Source of the DNA: Chloroflexota bacterium
Lineage (GTDB): Bacteria > Chloroflexota > Limnocylindria > Limnocylindrales > CSP1-4
Direction of reading: 5' to 3'
Length of the DNA stretch: 19,610 nt
NCBI GenBank assembly: GCA_021785115.1
Contig: JAJYGO010000101.1
Location: 1-19,610, forward strand
The translations under genes were made by a program, and so were the position numbers. Under the pieces are notes generated by a model. It was not told the DNA's origin. It searched no databases and was given only the letters and a program-made list of their open reading frames with translations. Of the stretch, positions 1 through 8,400 are shown one piece after another. The first letter of the stretch is position 1. Each line of letters begins with the position of its first letter.

Positions 1-1
1 A

Positions 2-682
2 CTGGCGGTCGGTCGCCCCTCGATCGTGGCCACCCAGATGCTCGAGTCGATGATCGGGGCGCCGCGGCCCACTCGGGCCGAGGCGAGCGACGTAGCCAAC
101 GCGGTCCTCGACGGCGCCGACGCGGTGATGCTCTCGGCCGAGACCGCGATCGGCGAGTACCCCGTGGAGGCTGCGCGCGCAGCCGTCCGGATCGTGGACG
201 CCGTGGAGCGACGGTCCCTCCCGGAGATCCCGGGTGCGCGGACCCCCGTCCGGGCAGAGCGCGGGCTGCCGGGCCATCCCGCCGGGGAGGACCGCGTTCC
301 TCGGGGAGCCGTGGGGCTCGACGCGGCCGAGCCGATCATCTGGGCGGCGGCGGCGCTCGCGCAGCGCGAGGCGGGCGTGCGCGCGATCGCGACCTTCACG
401 CGGTCCGGACTCTCGGCCGAGCTGCTGTCCGCCCTGCGCCCGGGCATCCCGATCGTGGCCATGTCGCCCGACCCGGGCTGCCTGCGCCGGCTCGCGCTGT
501 GGCGCGGCGTGGTGCCCCGGCCCGCCGGCGATGCCGCCGGGACCGACGAGATCATCGCGCTCATCGACCGCGAGCTCCAGGCGCTGCCGTTCCTGCAGAG
601 CGACGACCTGGTGCTCGTGGTCGCGTCATCGACGTCGGGGGTGCCCGGGTCCAACCTGCTCGCCCTTCACCGACTGCGCTGA
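2..682 (+). CDS. pyk: Pyruvate kinase, C-terminal part (5' end outside window)
   Basis: Pyruvate kinase makes pyruvate and ATP from phosphoenolpyruvate and ADP, the last step of glycolysis, in the cytoplasm. The reading frame is open from base 2. It begins inside the catalytic barrel with the family signatures [29 protein letters not shown] and [15 protein letters not shown], which match the end of the TIM barrel around the substrate loop. After a roughly 30-residue variable stretch comes the alpha/beta C-terminal domain ([21 protein letters not shown], then a [11 protein letters not shown] strand), ending in the usual [15 protein letters not shown] type tail. The first in-frame start-like codon (GTG at 26) lies inside the conserved motif, so it is not the true start; the N-terminal half is simply off the window. 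The TGA is at 680-682, and a short GC hairpin follows directly. Confidence 0.95.
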   Translation: MAVGRPSIVATQMLESMIGAPRPTRAEASDVANAVLDGADAVMLSAETAIGEYPVEAARAAVRIVDAVERRSLPEIPGARTPVRAERGLPGHPAGEDRVPRGAVGLDAAEPIIWAAAALAQREAGVRAIATFTRSGLSAELLSALRPGIPIVAMSPDPGCLRRLALWRGVVPRPAGDAAGTDEIIALIDRELQALPFLQSDDLVLVVASSTSGVPGSNLLALHRLR

Positions 683-683
683 T

Positions 684-702
684 CGCCGGTCGTCGGCCGG
701 CG
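684..702 (+). terminator. Short GC hairpin directly after pyk stop
   Basis: CGCCGG (684-689) and CCGGCG (697-702) form a 6-bp stem with a 7-nt loop, beginning one base after the pyruvate kinase stop codon. There is no T-run, so it would be a weak or Rho-assisted terminator at best. Such short GC stems also occur by chance in DNA of this composition. Confidence 0.3.
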
Positions 703-820
703 CATCGCGGGGCGACGCACGGCAGATCCGGGCGAACCCCGGCACGGGCAGTCCCTGCCGATCGTGACGGGTCAGAATCGGGGCGGGGACCCAGTCGGCG
801 CAGACAGGACGGTGGCAGCG

Positions 821-1957
821 GTGAACGTGCCTGGACTTCGACGGGATCGGATCGCGGCCGTGCAGGCGCGCATGCGCGAGGAGGGTCTCGCGGCCATCGT
901 GGTGATGAACCACGACGACTACCGCTACCTCTTCGGCCAGGACCGCTCGCAACCGCGGGCGATCCTCCCGGCCGAGGGGCCGCCCGAGCTGATCGCCTTC
1001 AGCGCCGAGGAGCCCGAGCTCCGGGCCGCCTTCCCGGACGGCGAGGTCCGCGTCTTCGCCTCCGTCGGCGGCCAGATCCACGACGTGGTCGACCGGCTCC
1101 GCGCGCTCGTCGCCCGGCAGCCGGCGTCTCCGGATGGCGGGCGCCCGAAGGTGGGGATGCAGCTCTGGTTCGAGACCCCCGCCTTCCTCGTCGACCTCTT
1201 CCGCCGCGTCAACCCGGAGGTCGACCTGGTCTCGTCCGACCCGGTGATGGATCCCGTGCGGGCGGTGAAGGATCCCGGGGAGATCGCGCTGATGCGCGAG
1301 GCGCAGCGCATCGCCGGCCTCGGCATGGACCGTGCCCGGGAGCTGCTGCGGCCCGGCGTGCGGGCGCGCGACGTGGCCACCGAGGCGCTGTACGTCATGC
1401 AGCGGGCAGGCGCCGAGGGGACCAGCACGCCCGTCTACGTCAACGTCGGTCCCGACACCTGCATGCTCCACGGGCGCCAGAGCCCCGCACCGCTCGAGGC
1501 CGGCCATCTCGTGATCGTCGACCTGACGCCGCGGGTGGACGGCTACTGCGCGAACCTGGCCCGGACGTTCGTGCTGGGCAAGCCCGATGAGGGGCAGGCG
1601 GCCCTGCTCGACGCGTATGCCGGGATCGTGGCCACGGTCCCCGGGGCGCTGCGCCCCGGCGTCACCGTCGCGGAGCTGGACCGCCTCGCCCGCGAGGTGT
1701 GTGCTCGCCATGGCCTCGAGCGCTACCAGGTGCAGGGGCTGGGCCACGGCATCGGGCTGCGGTTCGAGGAGCGGCCCGCGCCCACGATCATCCCCCAGCA
1801 CCGCAGCGTGCCGCTGGCGGAGGGGATGACCGTCACGATCGGCCACCCGGTGCTGGCCGTCCCCGGCGTCGGCGGCGCGCGCTTCGAGGACGTCTACCGG
1901 GTGACGGCCGCTGGCGGTGAGCTCCTCGCGCCCCATCCCATCGACCCCGTGATCTGA
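821..1957 (+). CDS. M24 family Xaa-Pro peptidase/creatinase-like protein with substituted metal ligands
   Basis: Two-domain M24 'pita-bread' protein. An N-terminal creatinase/prolidase domain (from RRDRIAAVQARMREEGL) is followed from about residue 155 by the catalytic fold. The start is taken as GTG 821 (378 aa), with AGGACGG at 806-812 upstream; GTG 764 and GTG 812 are in-frame alternatives, but 764-820 does not look coding. Family members are di-metal aminopeptidases (PepP, PepQ) or metal-independent creatinases. In 821-start numbering, His217 (GPDTCMLH) and the ligands Asp234 (IVDLTP), His309 (GLGHGIGL) and Glu356 (ARFED) are present. The second Asp ligand is Asn245 (GYCANLARTF, normally D), and the TIEP glutamate is replaced by His342 (TIGHP). 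That is unlike a standard di-metal peptidase and suggests a creatinase-like or otherwise changed activity. It lies downstream of pyk and converges on the YwiC-like gene, with no functional link seen to either. Confidence 0.85.
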   Translation: MNVPGLRRDRIAAVQARMREEGLAAIVVMNHDDYRYLFGQDRSQPRAILPAEGPPELIAFSAEEPELRAAFPDGEVRVFASVGGQIHDVVDRLRALVARQPASPDGGRPKVGMQLWFETPAFLVDLFRRVNPEVDLVSSDPVMDPVRAVKDPGEIALMREAQRIAGLGMDRARELLRPGVRARDVATEALYVMQRAGAEGTSTPVYVNVGPDTCMLHGRQSPAPLEAGHLVIVDLTPRVDGYCANLARTFVLGKPDEGQAALLDAYAGIVATVPGALRPGVTVAELDRLAREVCARHGLERYQVQGLGHGIGLRFEERPAPTIIPQHRSVPLAEGMTVTIGHPVLAVPGVGGARFEDVYRVTAAGGELLAPHPIDPVI

Positions 1958-2106
1958 TCGACCGCCCCGCCATCCCGGCCGGCAGGGGTCCGGGCCGCGC
2001 CGCGTCGGTCGGCAGGATCGGCCGGACCGTTCCCCGGCGCGGACCCCGCGGCATGCCGCCCGGTCCGCATGGTCACCGAGGCCGATCGGGATGCGGGCTC
2101 CGTCCT

Positions 2107-2889
2107 TCAGAACCGCGCGACCACGACGGCCAGGACGAGCGCCAGGGAGGCGCCGATCTCCACCATCCCCAGGTGGACCGGGCGCAGCCGGTGGGGCCCG
2201 TCCGCCAGCCGGTCCTGCAGCAGCGGCAGCCCGACCGCGCGCGCGGCCAGTGCCAGGGCGAGGACAGCGTAGGCCGCCGGCAGGAACAGGGCCGCCACCA
2301 CCACGGCCACGGCGTGGTAACCGGCCGAGAGGGCCCGGAAGCCCCGGTCGCCCCGGGCGCGGATCATCGAGCGCACCACCAGCACCGAGCTCACCAGGTA
2401 CCCGCCGGCGACCAGGACCGCGCGCGCCACCGTCGGCGGATCGAACGCGCCGGCGACCAGCGCCGCTGCGGGCACGAGGACGAGTGCCTGGGCGACCTGC
2501 GCCAGGCTGGCGACCAGGCTGCGCGGATGCCCGGCGACCGACGCCCCGAGCGCAACCACGGCGGCCGCGGCGGCGACTGCGGCCAGCAGGGCGAGCCCGG
2601 GCGCGACCGCGAGGAGCGCGACCCCGGCGACCGCGAAACAGCCCCCGAACACGGCGGCCGGCTCGAGGTAGGCGCGGCGCCGCGCCCTGGTCCAGTCGAG
2701 CAGCGCGCTCGAGGCGAGGTAGGCGCTCACCGCCGCCACCGCGAGCACACCCTGCCACGGGCCTGGTCGGCTGGCGACGACGCCGAGGACGAAGGGGATC
2801 GCCAGCATCGCCCACGCCCCGTGCTGGCGTGGCACCCAGCGCACCCGGTCGCGCGGCCGGTCGGGCGCGGACAGCGTCGCCGCCTTCAC
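2107..2889 (-). CDS. YwiC-like multi-pass membrane protein in nitrate cluster
   Basis: 260-aa integral membrane protein starting at GTG 2889. The signature near the N-terminus (VPRQHGAWAMLAIPFVLGVV, residues 19-38) is that of the YwiC-like family, named for Bacillus subtilis YwiC, whose gene lies in the nar region between narK/fnr and narGHJI. Several Ala/Val/Leu-rich membrane segments follow, with short charged loops (for example RARRRAYLEP) and a final segment ending VVVARF. The molecular function of the family is not established. It sits 49 bp behind narK on the same strand, so it is probably cotranscribed with narK and opposite to the regulator-narGHJI arm. No strong ribosome binding site precedes the GTG; a perfect palindrome (2894-2905) and short direct repeats occupy the spacer. 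Family assignment is fairly secure; a role in nitrate respiration is inferred from context only. Confidence 0.85.
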   Translation of the reverse strand: MKAATLSAPDRPRDRVRWVPRQHGAWAMLAIPFVLGVVASRPGPWQGVLAVAAVSAYLASSALLDWTRARRRAYLEPAAVFGGCFAVAGVALLAVAPGLALLAAVAAAAAVVALGASVAGHPRSLVASLAQVAQALVLVPAAALVAGAFDPPTVARAVLVAGGYLVSSVLVVRSMIRARGDRGFRALSAGYHAVAVVVAALFLPAAYAVLALALAARAVGLPLLQDRLADGPHRLRPVHLGMVEIGASLALVLAVVVARF

Positions 2890-2893
2890 GGCT

Positions 2894-2948
2894 CGGCGTA
2901 CGCCGGGACGCTCACGCCTGGCCGCCCACGCCGGGGGCTCACGCCGGG
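2894..2948. repeat. Palindrome and imperfect direct repeat at the narK/ywiC-like junction
   Basis: CGGCGTACGCCG (2894-2905) is a perfect 12-bp palindrome lying 5-16 bases upstream of the YwiC-like GTG. It overlaps an imperfect direct repeat of about 21 bp, each copy reading ACGCCGGG, 2-3 bases, CTCACGCC, one base, GG (2900-2921 and 2928-2948). The second copy runs into the 3' end of narK. It could be an RNA processing or partial-termination structure between the two cistrons, or only GC-rich repetition. Confidence 0.4.
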
Positions 2949-4369
2949 AGTCCGCGGTGTCCGACGCCGACCGCCGGCGCGTGCGAGTCGGGCAACTGCC
3001 CGCGCGCGTTCCACCGGTGCAGCCACCAGACGACGGGGAACGCCAGCACCACGAGGACCGCGAACGGCAGGAACCCGCGCGCGTACGCGGCCGGACCGCC
3101 GACGAGCCCGGTGCCGAGCCCCATCAGCGGCGGAACGACGAACCCTCCCAGCGCACCGAGTCCGCCGACCCATCCGGAGGCCCCGCCCACGGCGTCGGGG
3201 ACGTACGAGGGAAGCAGCTTGAAGACGATGGCGTTCTGCAGGCCCATCCCGAGCCCGACGGCGATGGTCGCGGCGAGGGAGAGCCAGAACACGTCCGAGA
3301 ACGCCAGCACCAGCGTGCCGAACAGGATGAGCAGGAAGTTCAGCGAGAGGGCATGGCGGATCGGCAGCCGGTCCGAGAAGAGCCCGCCGGGGACGCGCAC
3401 GAGCGCGCTGATGAGCGAGAAGGTCGCCGCCAGGACGCCCGCGTCGCGCAGCGTGGAGCCGTACATGGCGTGCCAGTAGGTGGGGAGCCACGACGTGAAC
3501 GCCAGGAAGCCACCGAAGGACAGGAAGTAGAAGAAGACCAGCGCCCAGGTCGCCGGGACCGACGCGGCATGCCGCAGGCCCGCGACCGCGCTCCCGCTGG
3601 GCCGGAGCTCGCTCCCGCCGAGTTCGACAAGCCGCGCCACATCGGCGGAGTCGCCGCGGGCACGGAGCTGGAACCAGGGGGCATCGCGGACGGTGAGCCC
3701 GTACACGATCGTGATCGCCAGCAGGATGGCGAACCAGATGCCGTACGCACCGAGCATGCCGATCGATCCGACCACGATGGGGAGCACCATGGTGGAGAGC
3801 CCGGGGCTCGTGTTGCCCAGCCCCGCGTACGCGCCGAGCGCACCGCCCTGGTCGCGCTTCGGGAACCAGTAGGAGACCTGCCCGATCCCCACCGAGAAGG
3901 TGGCGATCCCGCAGCCGATCAGCGCACCGAGGAGGAGCAGCAGCCAGTAGGTGCCGGCCATCCGGTCGGGATACGCGCTGGCGAGCAGCAGCAGCAGCCC
4001 CACGACCCCAGCGTTGGCGAGGGCCAGCAGGATGAGAAACGGCCGCCGGCCGCCGTACCGATCGACCGCCGCCCCGAACGGGATCCGCAGGAGCGACCCG
4101 GTCAGCGAGGGGATGGCAGCCAGGATCCCGGCCTCCAGCGGGTTCAGCCCGAGCAGGTCGGTGAACTTCGGGACCATCGGCCCGAAGATCGAGACCCCGG
4201 CGAATCCGCCGAAGAAGCCGAGGGTCGCCAGCCACAGCGCCTGCGACCGGCTGCCGCGGATGGGGGTCCCGGCCGATCCGGGGCCGGGACCCGCGGGGTC
4301 GGGCGATGCGCCGCTCCGACCCGGGTCGGATCCTGTCGACCCTCCGGCTGCGCGGTCCGGTGACGTCAT
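2939..4369 (-). CDS. narK: NarK-type nitrate/nitrite transporter (MFS)
   Basis: 476-aa major facilitator protein of the nitrate/nitrite porter family, which moves nitrate in and nitrite out across the cytoplasmic membrane. Start ATG 4369 is preceded by AGGAG and AGGA elements. The frame stays open far upstream, but that part is only antisense to the regulator. After a Pro/Gly/Ser-rich 40-residue N-tail come about 12 membrane segments. Diagnostic features are Arg95 in TM2 (LLRIPFGAAVDRYGGRR) and Arg325 in TM8 (SALVRVPGGLFSDRL), the two substrate-binding arginine positions of the family. The Gly-rich nitrate signatures are also present (AGLGNTSPGLSTMVLP about residues 182-197; GGASGWVGGLGALGG about 395-409). 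It is divergent from the regulator-narGHJI operon and followed by the YwiC-like gene. The transporter call is strong; antiport versus proton symport cannot be decided here. Confidence 0.95.
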   Translation of the reverse strand: MTSPDRAAGGSTGSDPGRSGASPDPAGPGPGSAGTPIRGSRSQALWLATLGFFGGFAGVSIFGPMVPKFTDLLGLNPLEAGILAAIPSLTGSLLRIPFGAAVDRYGGRRPFLILLALANAGVVGLLLLLASAYPDRMAGTYWLLLLLGALIGCGIATFSVGIGQVSYWFPKRDQGGALGAYAGLGNTSPGLSTMVLPIVVGSIGMLGAYGIWFAILLAITIVYGLTVRDAPWFQLRARGDSADVARLVELGGSELRPSGSAVAGLRHAASVPATWALVFFYFLSFGGFLAFTSWLPTYWHAMYGSTLRDAGVLAATFSLISALVRVPGGLFSDRLPIRHALSLNFLLILFGTLVLAFSDVFWLSLAATIAVGLGMGLQNAIVFKLLPSYVPDAVGGASGWVGGLGALGGFVVPPLMGLGTGLVGGPAAYARGFLPFAVLVVLAFPVVWWLHRWNARGQLPDSHAPAVGVGHRGLPA

Positions 4370-4402
4370 CTGTCCTGCGCTCCTGGGACGCGCATCGCAC
4401 CC

Positions 4403-4416
4403 ACCACCGCGGTGGT
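4403..4416. promoter_or_regulatory. Perfect 14-bp palindrome in the divergent nar promoter region
   Basis: ACCACCGCGGTGGT reads identically on both strands. It lies between narK and the regulator gene, directly next to the FNR-like palindrome. For the rightward promoter it covers the -35 region; for the leftward one it falls about the transcription start. Position and symmetry suit an operator for a dimeric regulator, possibly the adjacent winged-helix protein. That assignment is inference. Confidence 0.5.
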
Positions 4417-4435
4417 TGTGATGATTATAATCACA
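4417..4435. promoter_or_regulatory. FNR-box-like palindrome with back-to-back TATAAT -10 boxes
   Basis: TGATTATAATCA (4422-4433) is a perfect 12-bp palindrome containing TGAT-N4-ATCA, the core of the FNR/DNR-type consensus TTGAT-N4-ATCAA (8 of 10 positions over 4421-4434). It is enclosed by TGTGAT (4417-4422) and ATCACA (4430-4435). It also contains TATAAT on the plus strand (4426-4431) and on the minus strand (4424-4429), so it can serve as the -10 element of both divergent promoters. The expected starts would leave leaders of about 18 nt for the regulator operon and about 48 nt for narK. It is an AT-rich island in very GC-rich DNA. Promoter function is likely; binding by an FNR/CRP protein is inference. 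Confidence 0.6.
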
Positions 4436-4455
4436 TCTATGTGCGGAGGCGCGAA

Positions 4456-5433
4456 ATGAGCGAGGGGCAGCCGCCCCAGGTGCTGTCGGCCGAGAGCCGG
4501 GTCGAACTGCTGGACGCGCTGCGCGTTGCGGCGCGTCCCGTATCGGTCGCCGAGGCCGCTGCCCTGCTCGGCCTGCATCCCAGCACGGCCCGATTCCACC
4601 TGGGGCTGCTCGCGTCCGCCGGGCTGGTGGATCGGCAGACGGAACACCTCGGGACCGCGGGCCGGCCGCGCATCCGCTACGTCGCGCGAACCGCCACCGG
4701 TGCACGCGCCGGCTCGGCAGGGGGCGGCGCACCGGTGGGTGCCGGCGCACCGCTGGGTGCCGGCGTGCCGGCGGGGAGCACCGCAGCGACGGGAGCCGGC
4801 ATGTCGGAGGGAGCCGCCGCGCCCGTCCCGGGGCCGTCCACGGAGGAGAGCTACCGGCGCCTGGCCGACGTGCTCGCAGGACAGCTCTCCGGCCTGGCCG
4901 ATCCGGCCGGCGCCGCGCGGGAGGCGGGCCGGCGCTGGGTGGGGGCGCTGGACGACGCGCCCGGGACGCCCGGACGGCCGCTCTCGCCGGTCGATGCGCT
5001 GGATACCGTCGCGGGCCTGATGGACCGGCTCGGCTTTGCCCCGGACCGCCCGGTCGCGGGCGATCGGCTGCTGCTGCGCCGCTGCCCGTTCGAGGCCGTG
5101 GCCCGCGACCACCGTGCGGTGGTCTGCGGCGTCCACGCCGGGATGCTCGAGCAGACCTTAGCCCGCCTCGGGGACACGGTGCGCGTCGACGGTCTCGAAC
5201 CCTTCGCCAGCAGCGATCCGCTCCTCTGCGTCGTCCGGCTGCGGCGGATGGAAGCCGGGGGAACCGGCCCCGGCTCGCCCGCAACCGCGGCAGTCGGTGC
5301 CGCGGCGAACAGTGCCGCAGCGACAGGTGCAGCGGCCGTCGCGCGGGCGCGCGCTCCGCGGGACAATACCGCCATCGCGGCCACGCACCGGCGTCCCCCG
5401 CGCGCCGCGCCACGAGGCACGGGCGATGACTGA
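4456..5433 (+). CDS. SufR/COG2345-like winged-helix transcriptional regulator, first gene of the nar operon
   Basis: 325-aa regulator. ATG 4456 is fixed by GGAGG at 4445-4449 (6-nt spacing). Residues 13-62 form an ArsR/MarR-like winged helix (SRVELLDALR, VAEAAALLGLHPSTARFHLGLL) with a GRPRIRYV wing. A Gly/Ala/Pro linker (about 82-128) contains a tandem GAPVGA/GAPLGA duplication. The C-terminal domain carries the COG2345/SufR-type motif C210-PFEAVARDH-(4 residues)-C224-GVH and a third Cys258 (LLCVVRL), with His219 and His227. In SufR homologues, cysteines of this domain hold a [4Fe-4S] cluster sensing redox or iron status. The tail (265-325) is Ala/Arg-rich and unstructured. The stop overlaps the narG start by 8 bp and the gene is divergent from narK, so it most likely controls both arms. 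The HTH is certain, SufR-like family probable, Fe-S binding inferred. Confidence 0.82.
   Translation: MSEGQPPQVLSAESRVELLDALRVAARPVSVAEAAALLGLHPSTARFHLGLLASAGLVDRQTEHLGTAGRPRIRYVARTATGARAGSAGGGAPVGAGAPLGAGVPAGSTAATGAGMSEGAAAPVPGPSTEESYRRLADVLAGQLSGLADPAGAAREAGRRWVGALDDAPGTPGRPLSPVDALDTVAGLMDRLGFAPDRPVAGDRLLLRRCPFEAVARDHRAVVCGVHAGMLEQTLARLGDTVRVDGLEPFASSDPLLCVVRLRRMEAGGTGPGSPATAAVGAAANSAAATGAAAVARARAPRDNTAIAATHRRPPRAAPRGTGDD
4726..4761 (+). repeat. Two tandem 18-bp units in the regulator linker
   Basis: An 18-bp unit (GGCGCACCGGTGGGTGCC) occurs at 4726-4743 and again at 4744-4761 with one mismatch (G to C), followed by a degenerate partial copy. It is in frame and encodes a repeated Gly-Ala-Pro-(Val/Leu)-Gly-Ala stretch in the flexible linker between the DNA-binding and sensor domains. 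It looks like slipped-strand expansion, so linker length may vary among relatives. Confidence 0.7.
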
Positions 5434-8400
5434 GCGGCACGTCGAGCCGGGAGCGGATCCCCTGGTCCGGGCACTGCTGCGCACCCGCCGCCTCCTGCAG
5501 CCCGACGCCGTGTCGCCGGATCTGCGCACGATCACGCGACAGGGCGGGCGCGACGCCGACGTCTTCTACCGCGACCGGTGGAGCCACGACCGGGTGGTCC
5601 GTTCAACCCACGGGGTCAACTGCACCGGGTCGTGCTCCTGGAAGGTCTACGTCAAGGACGACATCATCACCTGGGAGACCCAGGAGACCGACTACCCCAG
5701 CGTGGGACCGGATTCGCCCGAGTACGAGCCGCGCGGGTGCCCGCGCGGCGCCGCGTTCTCCTGGTACACCTACTCCCCCACCCGCATCCGCTACCCGTAT
5801 GTGCGCGGCGCGCTCCTCGAGCTGTACCGCGAGGCGCGGGCGCGGCTCGGCGACCCGGTGCTGGCCTGGGCGGACATCGTGGGCGATCCGGAGCGGCGCG
5901 CGCGGTACGTGCGGGCCCGCGGGAAGGGCGGGCTCGTCCGGGCCTCCTGGGACGAGGCACTCGAGATGGTGGCCGCCGCCCAGGTCCACACCATCCGGAC
6001 CTGGGGTCCGGACCGGATCGCTGCCTTCTCGCCGATCCCGGCGATGTCGATGGCCTCCTACGCCGCCGGCGCCCGGTACACCAGCCTCATCGGCGGAACG
6101 CTCCTCTCCTTCTACGACTGGTACGCCGATCTCCCCATCGCGGCGCCGCAGGTCTTCGGGGACCAGACGGACGTCCCCGAGTCGGCGGACTGGTGGAACG
6201 CCTCCTACCTGCTCATGTGGGGCTCCAACCTGCCCGTGACCCGCACCCCCGACGCGCACTTCATGACCGAGGCGCGCTACCGCGGCCAGAAGGTGGTGGT
6301 GGTCAGTCCCGACTACGCGGACAGCACCAAGTTCGCGGATGAATGGCTGCCCGCGCAGCCAGGGACCGACGGCGCGCTGGCGATGGCCATGGGCCACGTG
6401 ATCCTGCGCGAGTGCTTCGTCGAGCGCACCGTCGAGCGCTTCCAGGCGTACGTGAAGCGGTACACCGACCTGCCGTTCCTGGTGACCGTCCGCGAGCGCG
6501 AGGACGTCCCCGGGGCGTACGTGGCCGACCGGTTCCTGCGCGCCGCGGATCTCGGCCGGACAGACGAGGGCGATGCCTGGCGGACCGTGCTCGTGGACGC
6601 CGCCACCGACGAGCCGGTCGTGCCGAACGGCAGCCTGGGCGACCGGTACACCGAGTCGGGGATGGGCCGCTGGAACCTCGATCTGCAGGGCGTGGACCCG
6701 CGCCTTTCCCTGTTCGGATCCGGGGAGACGGTCGCCCTCGATCTGCCGCGCTTCGACCTGAACGACGGGCCGGACGAAGGCGGGTCCGTCCTGCACCGCG
6801 GCGTACCGGTCCGCCGGATCGCCGGCCGGCTCGTCACCACCGTCTTCGACCTCCTCCTCGCGCAGTACGGCGTGGCCCGGCCCGGGCTCCCCGGCGAGTG
6901 GCCGGCCGGCTACGACGACCCGGCCCCGTACACGCCGGCCTGGCAGGAGGAGATCACGTCGATCCCGGCCGGCACCGTGGAACGGATCGCGCGCGAGTTC
7001 GCCGACAACGCGGAGCGCTCGGGCGGCCGCTCCATGATCGTCATGGGCGCGGGTACCAACCACTGGTTCCACTCAGACCAGATCTACCGCGCCATGCTCG
7101 CCCTCACCACGCTCACCGGCTGCCAGGGGGTCAACGGCGGCGGCTGGGCCCACTACGTCGGCCAGGAGAAGGTGCGCCCCCTTGCCGGGTGGTCGCAGCT
7201 GGCGTTCGCGCTCGACTGGGTCCGTCCGCCGCGCCAGATGGCCGGCACCGCCTTCTGGTACCTGGCCACCGACCAGTGGCGCTACGACGGGTTCGGCGCC
7301 GACGAACTGGCGACGCCGCTCGGTCGCGGTATCTTCCGGGGCCGCGCGCTGGCGGACACGCTGGCCCAGTCGGCCCACCTGGGCTGGCTGCCCTCCTGCC
7401 CGACCTTCGACCGGAACCCGCTCGACGTGGTGCACGAGGCGGACGCCGCCGGGGTCGATCCGGCGGCCTACGCGGTCGAGCGGCTGAAGGCGGGCGAGCT
7501 GCGCTTCGCCTGCGAGGATCCCGACGCGCCGGCGAACTTCCCCCGGGTGCTGACCGTCTGGCGGGCGAACCTGCTGGGCTCGTCGGGCAAGGGCAACGAG
7601 TACTTCCTGCGCCACCTCCTGGGCGCGGACGCCGCGATCCGGGCGGAGCAGGCGCCGGAGGGCTCGCGACCGGTCGAGGTGACCTGGCGGGACGAGGCAC
7701 CCGAGGGGAAGCTGGACCTGCTGGTCTCGCTGGATTTCCGGATGACCTCGACCGGCCTCTTCTCGGACGTCCTGCTCCCTGCGGCCACCTGGTACGAGAA
7801 GTACGACCTCTCCTCCACCGACATGCACCCCTTCGTGCACGCGTTCAGCCCGGCGATCAGTCCGCCCTGGGAGGCCCGCAGCGACCACGACGCGTTCGTG
7901 GCCCTGGCCGGCGTGTTCAGCCGGCTCGCGGCGCGCCATCTCGGGACGCGGCGGGACCTGGTCGCCGCCCCGCTGCTCCACGACTCCCCGGGGGAGACGG
8001 CGCAGCCGGGCGGTCGCGTGCTGGACTGGCGCCGGGGCGAGTGCGAGCCGGTTCCCGGCCGCACCATGCCGGCCCTCGTCGTCGTCGAGCGCGACTACGC
8101 CGCGATCGCCGACCAGATGGTCGCGCTCGGTCCCAGGATCGGGACGCAGGGCACCACCACGAAGGGCGTCACCCTCGTCCCGGACCGGGAGATCGATGAG
8201 CTCGGGCGGGTGTGCGGCACCGTCCGCGGCGGGACGGCCGACGGGCGCCCGTCCCTGGCCCGTGCCGAGCAGGTCTGCGAGGCGATCCTGGCCCTCTCGG
8301 GGACCACGAACGGCCGCCTGGCGACCGCCGGCCTCGCGGTCCTCGAACGACGGACCGGTCGCCCGCTGGCCGACCTGGCCGCCGACCAGGCAGGCCGCCG

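Noticed and set aside
626..2815. Very long minus-strand open frame opposite the peptidase gene
   Set aside because: It is antisense to a clear M24 coding region, is extremely Arg/Gly/Pro-rich and matches no family. Long antisense frames are expected at this GC content.
4417..4435. Classical CRP site (TGTGA-N6-TCACA)
   Set aside because: The half-sites TGTGA and TCACA are present but separated by 9 bases instead of 6; the inner TGAT-N4-ATCA fits an FNR-type box better.
4370..5587. Upstream extension of the narK frame to 5587
   Set aside because: Antisense to the regulator and narG start, low-complexity Arg/Pro sequence; narK has a good ATG with ribosome binding site at 4369.
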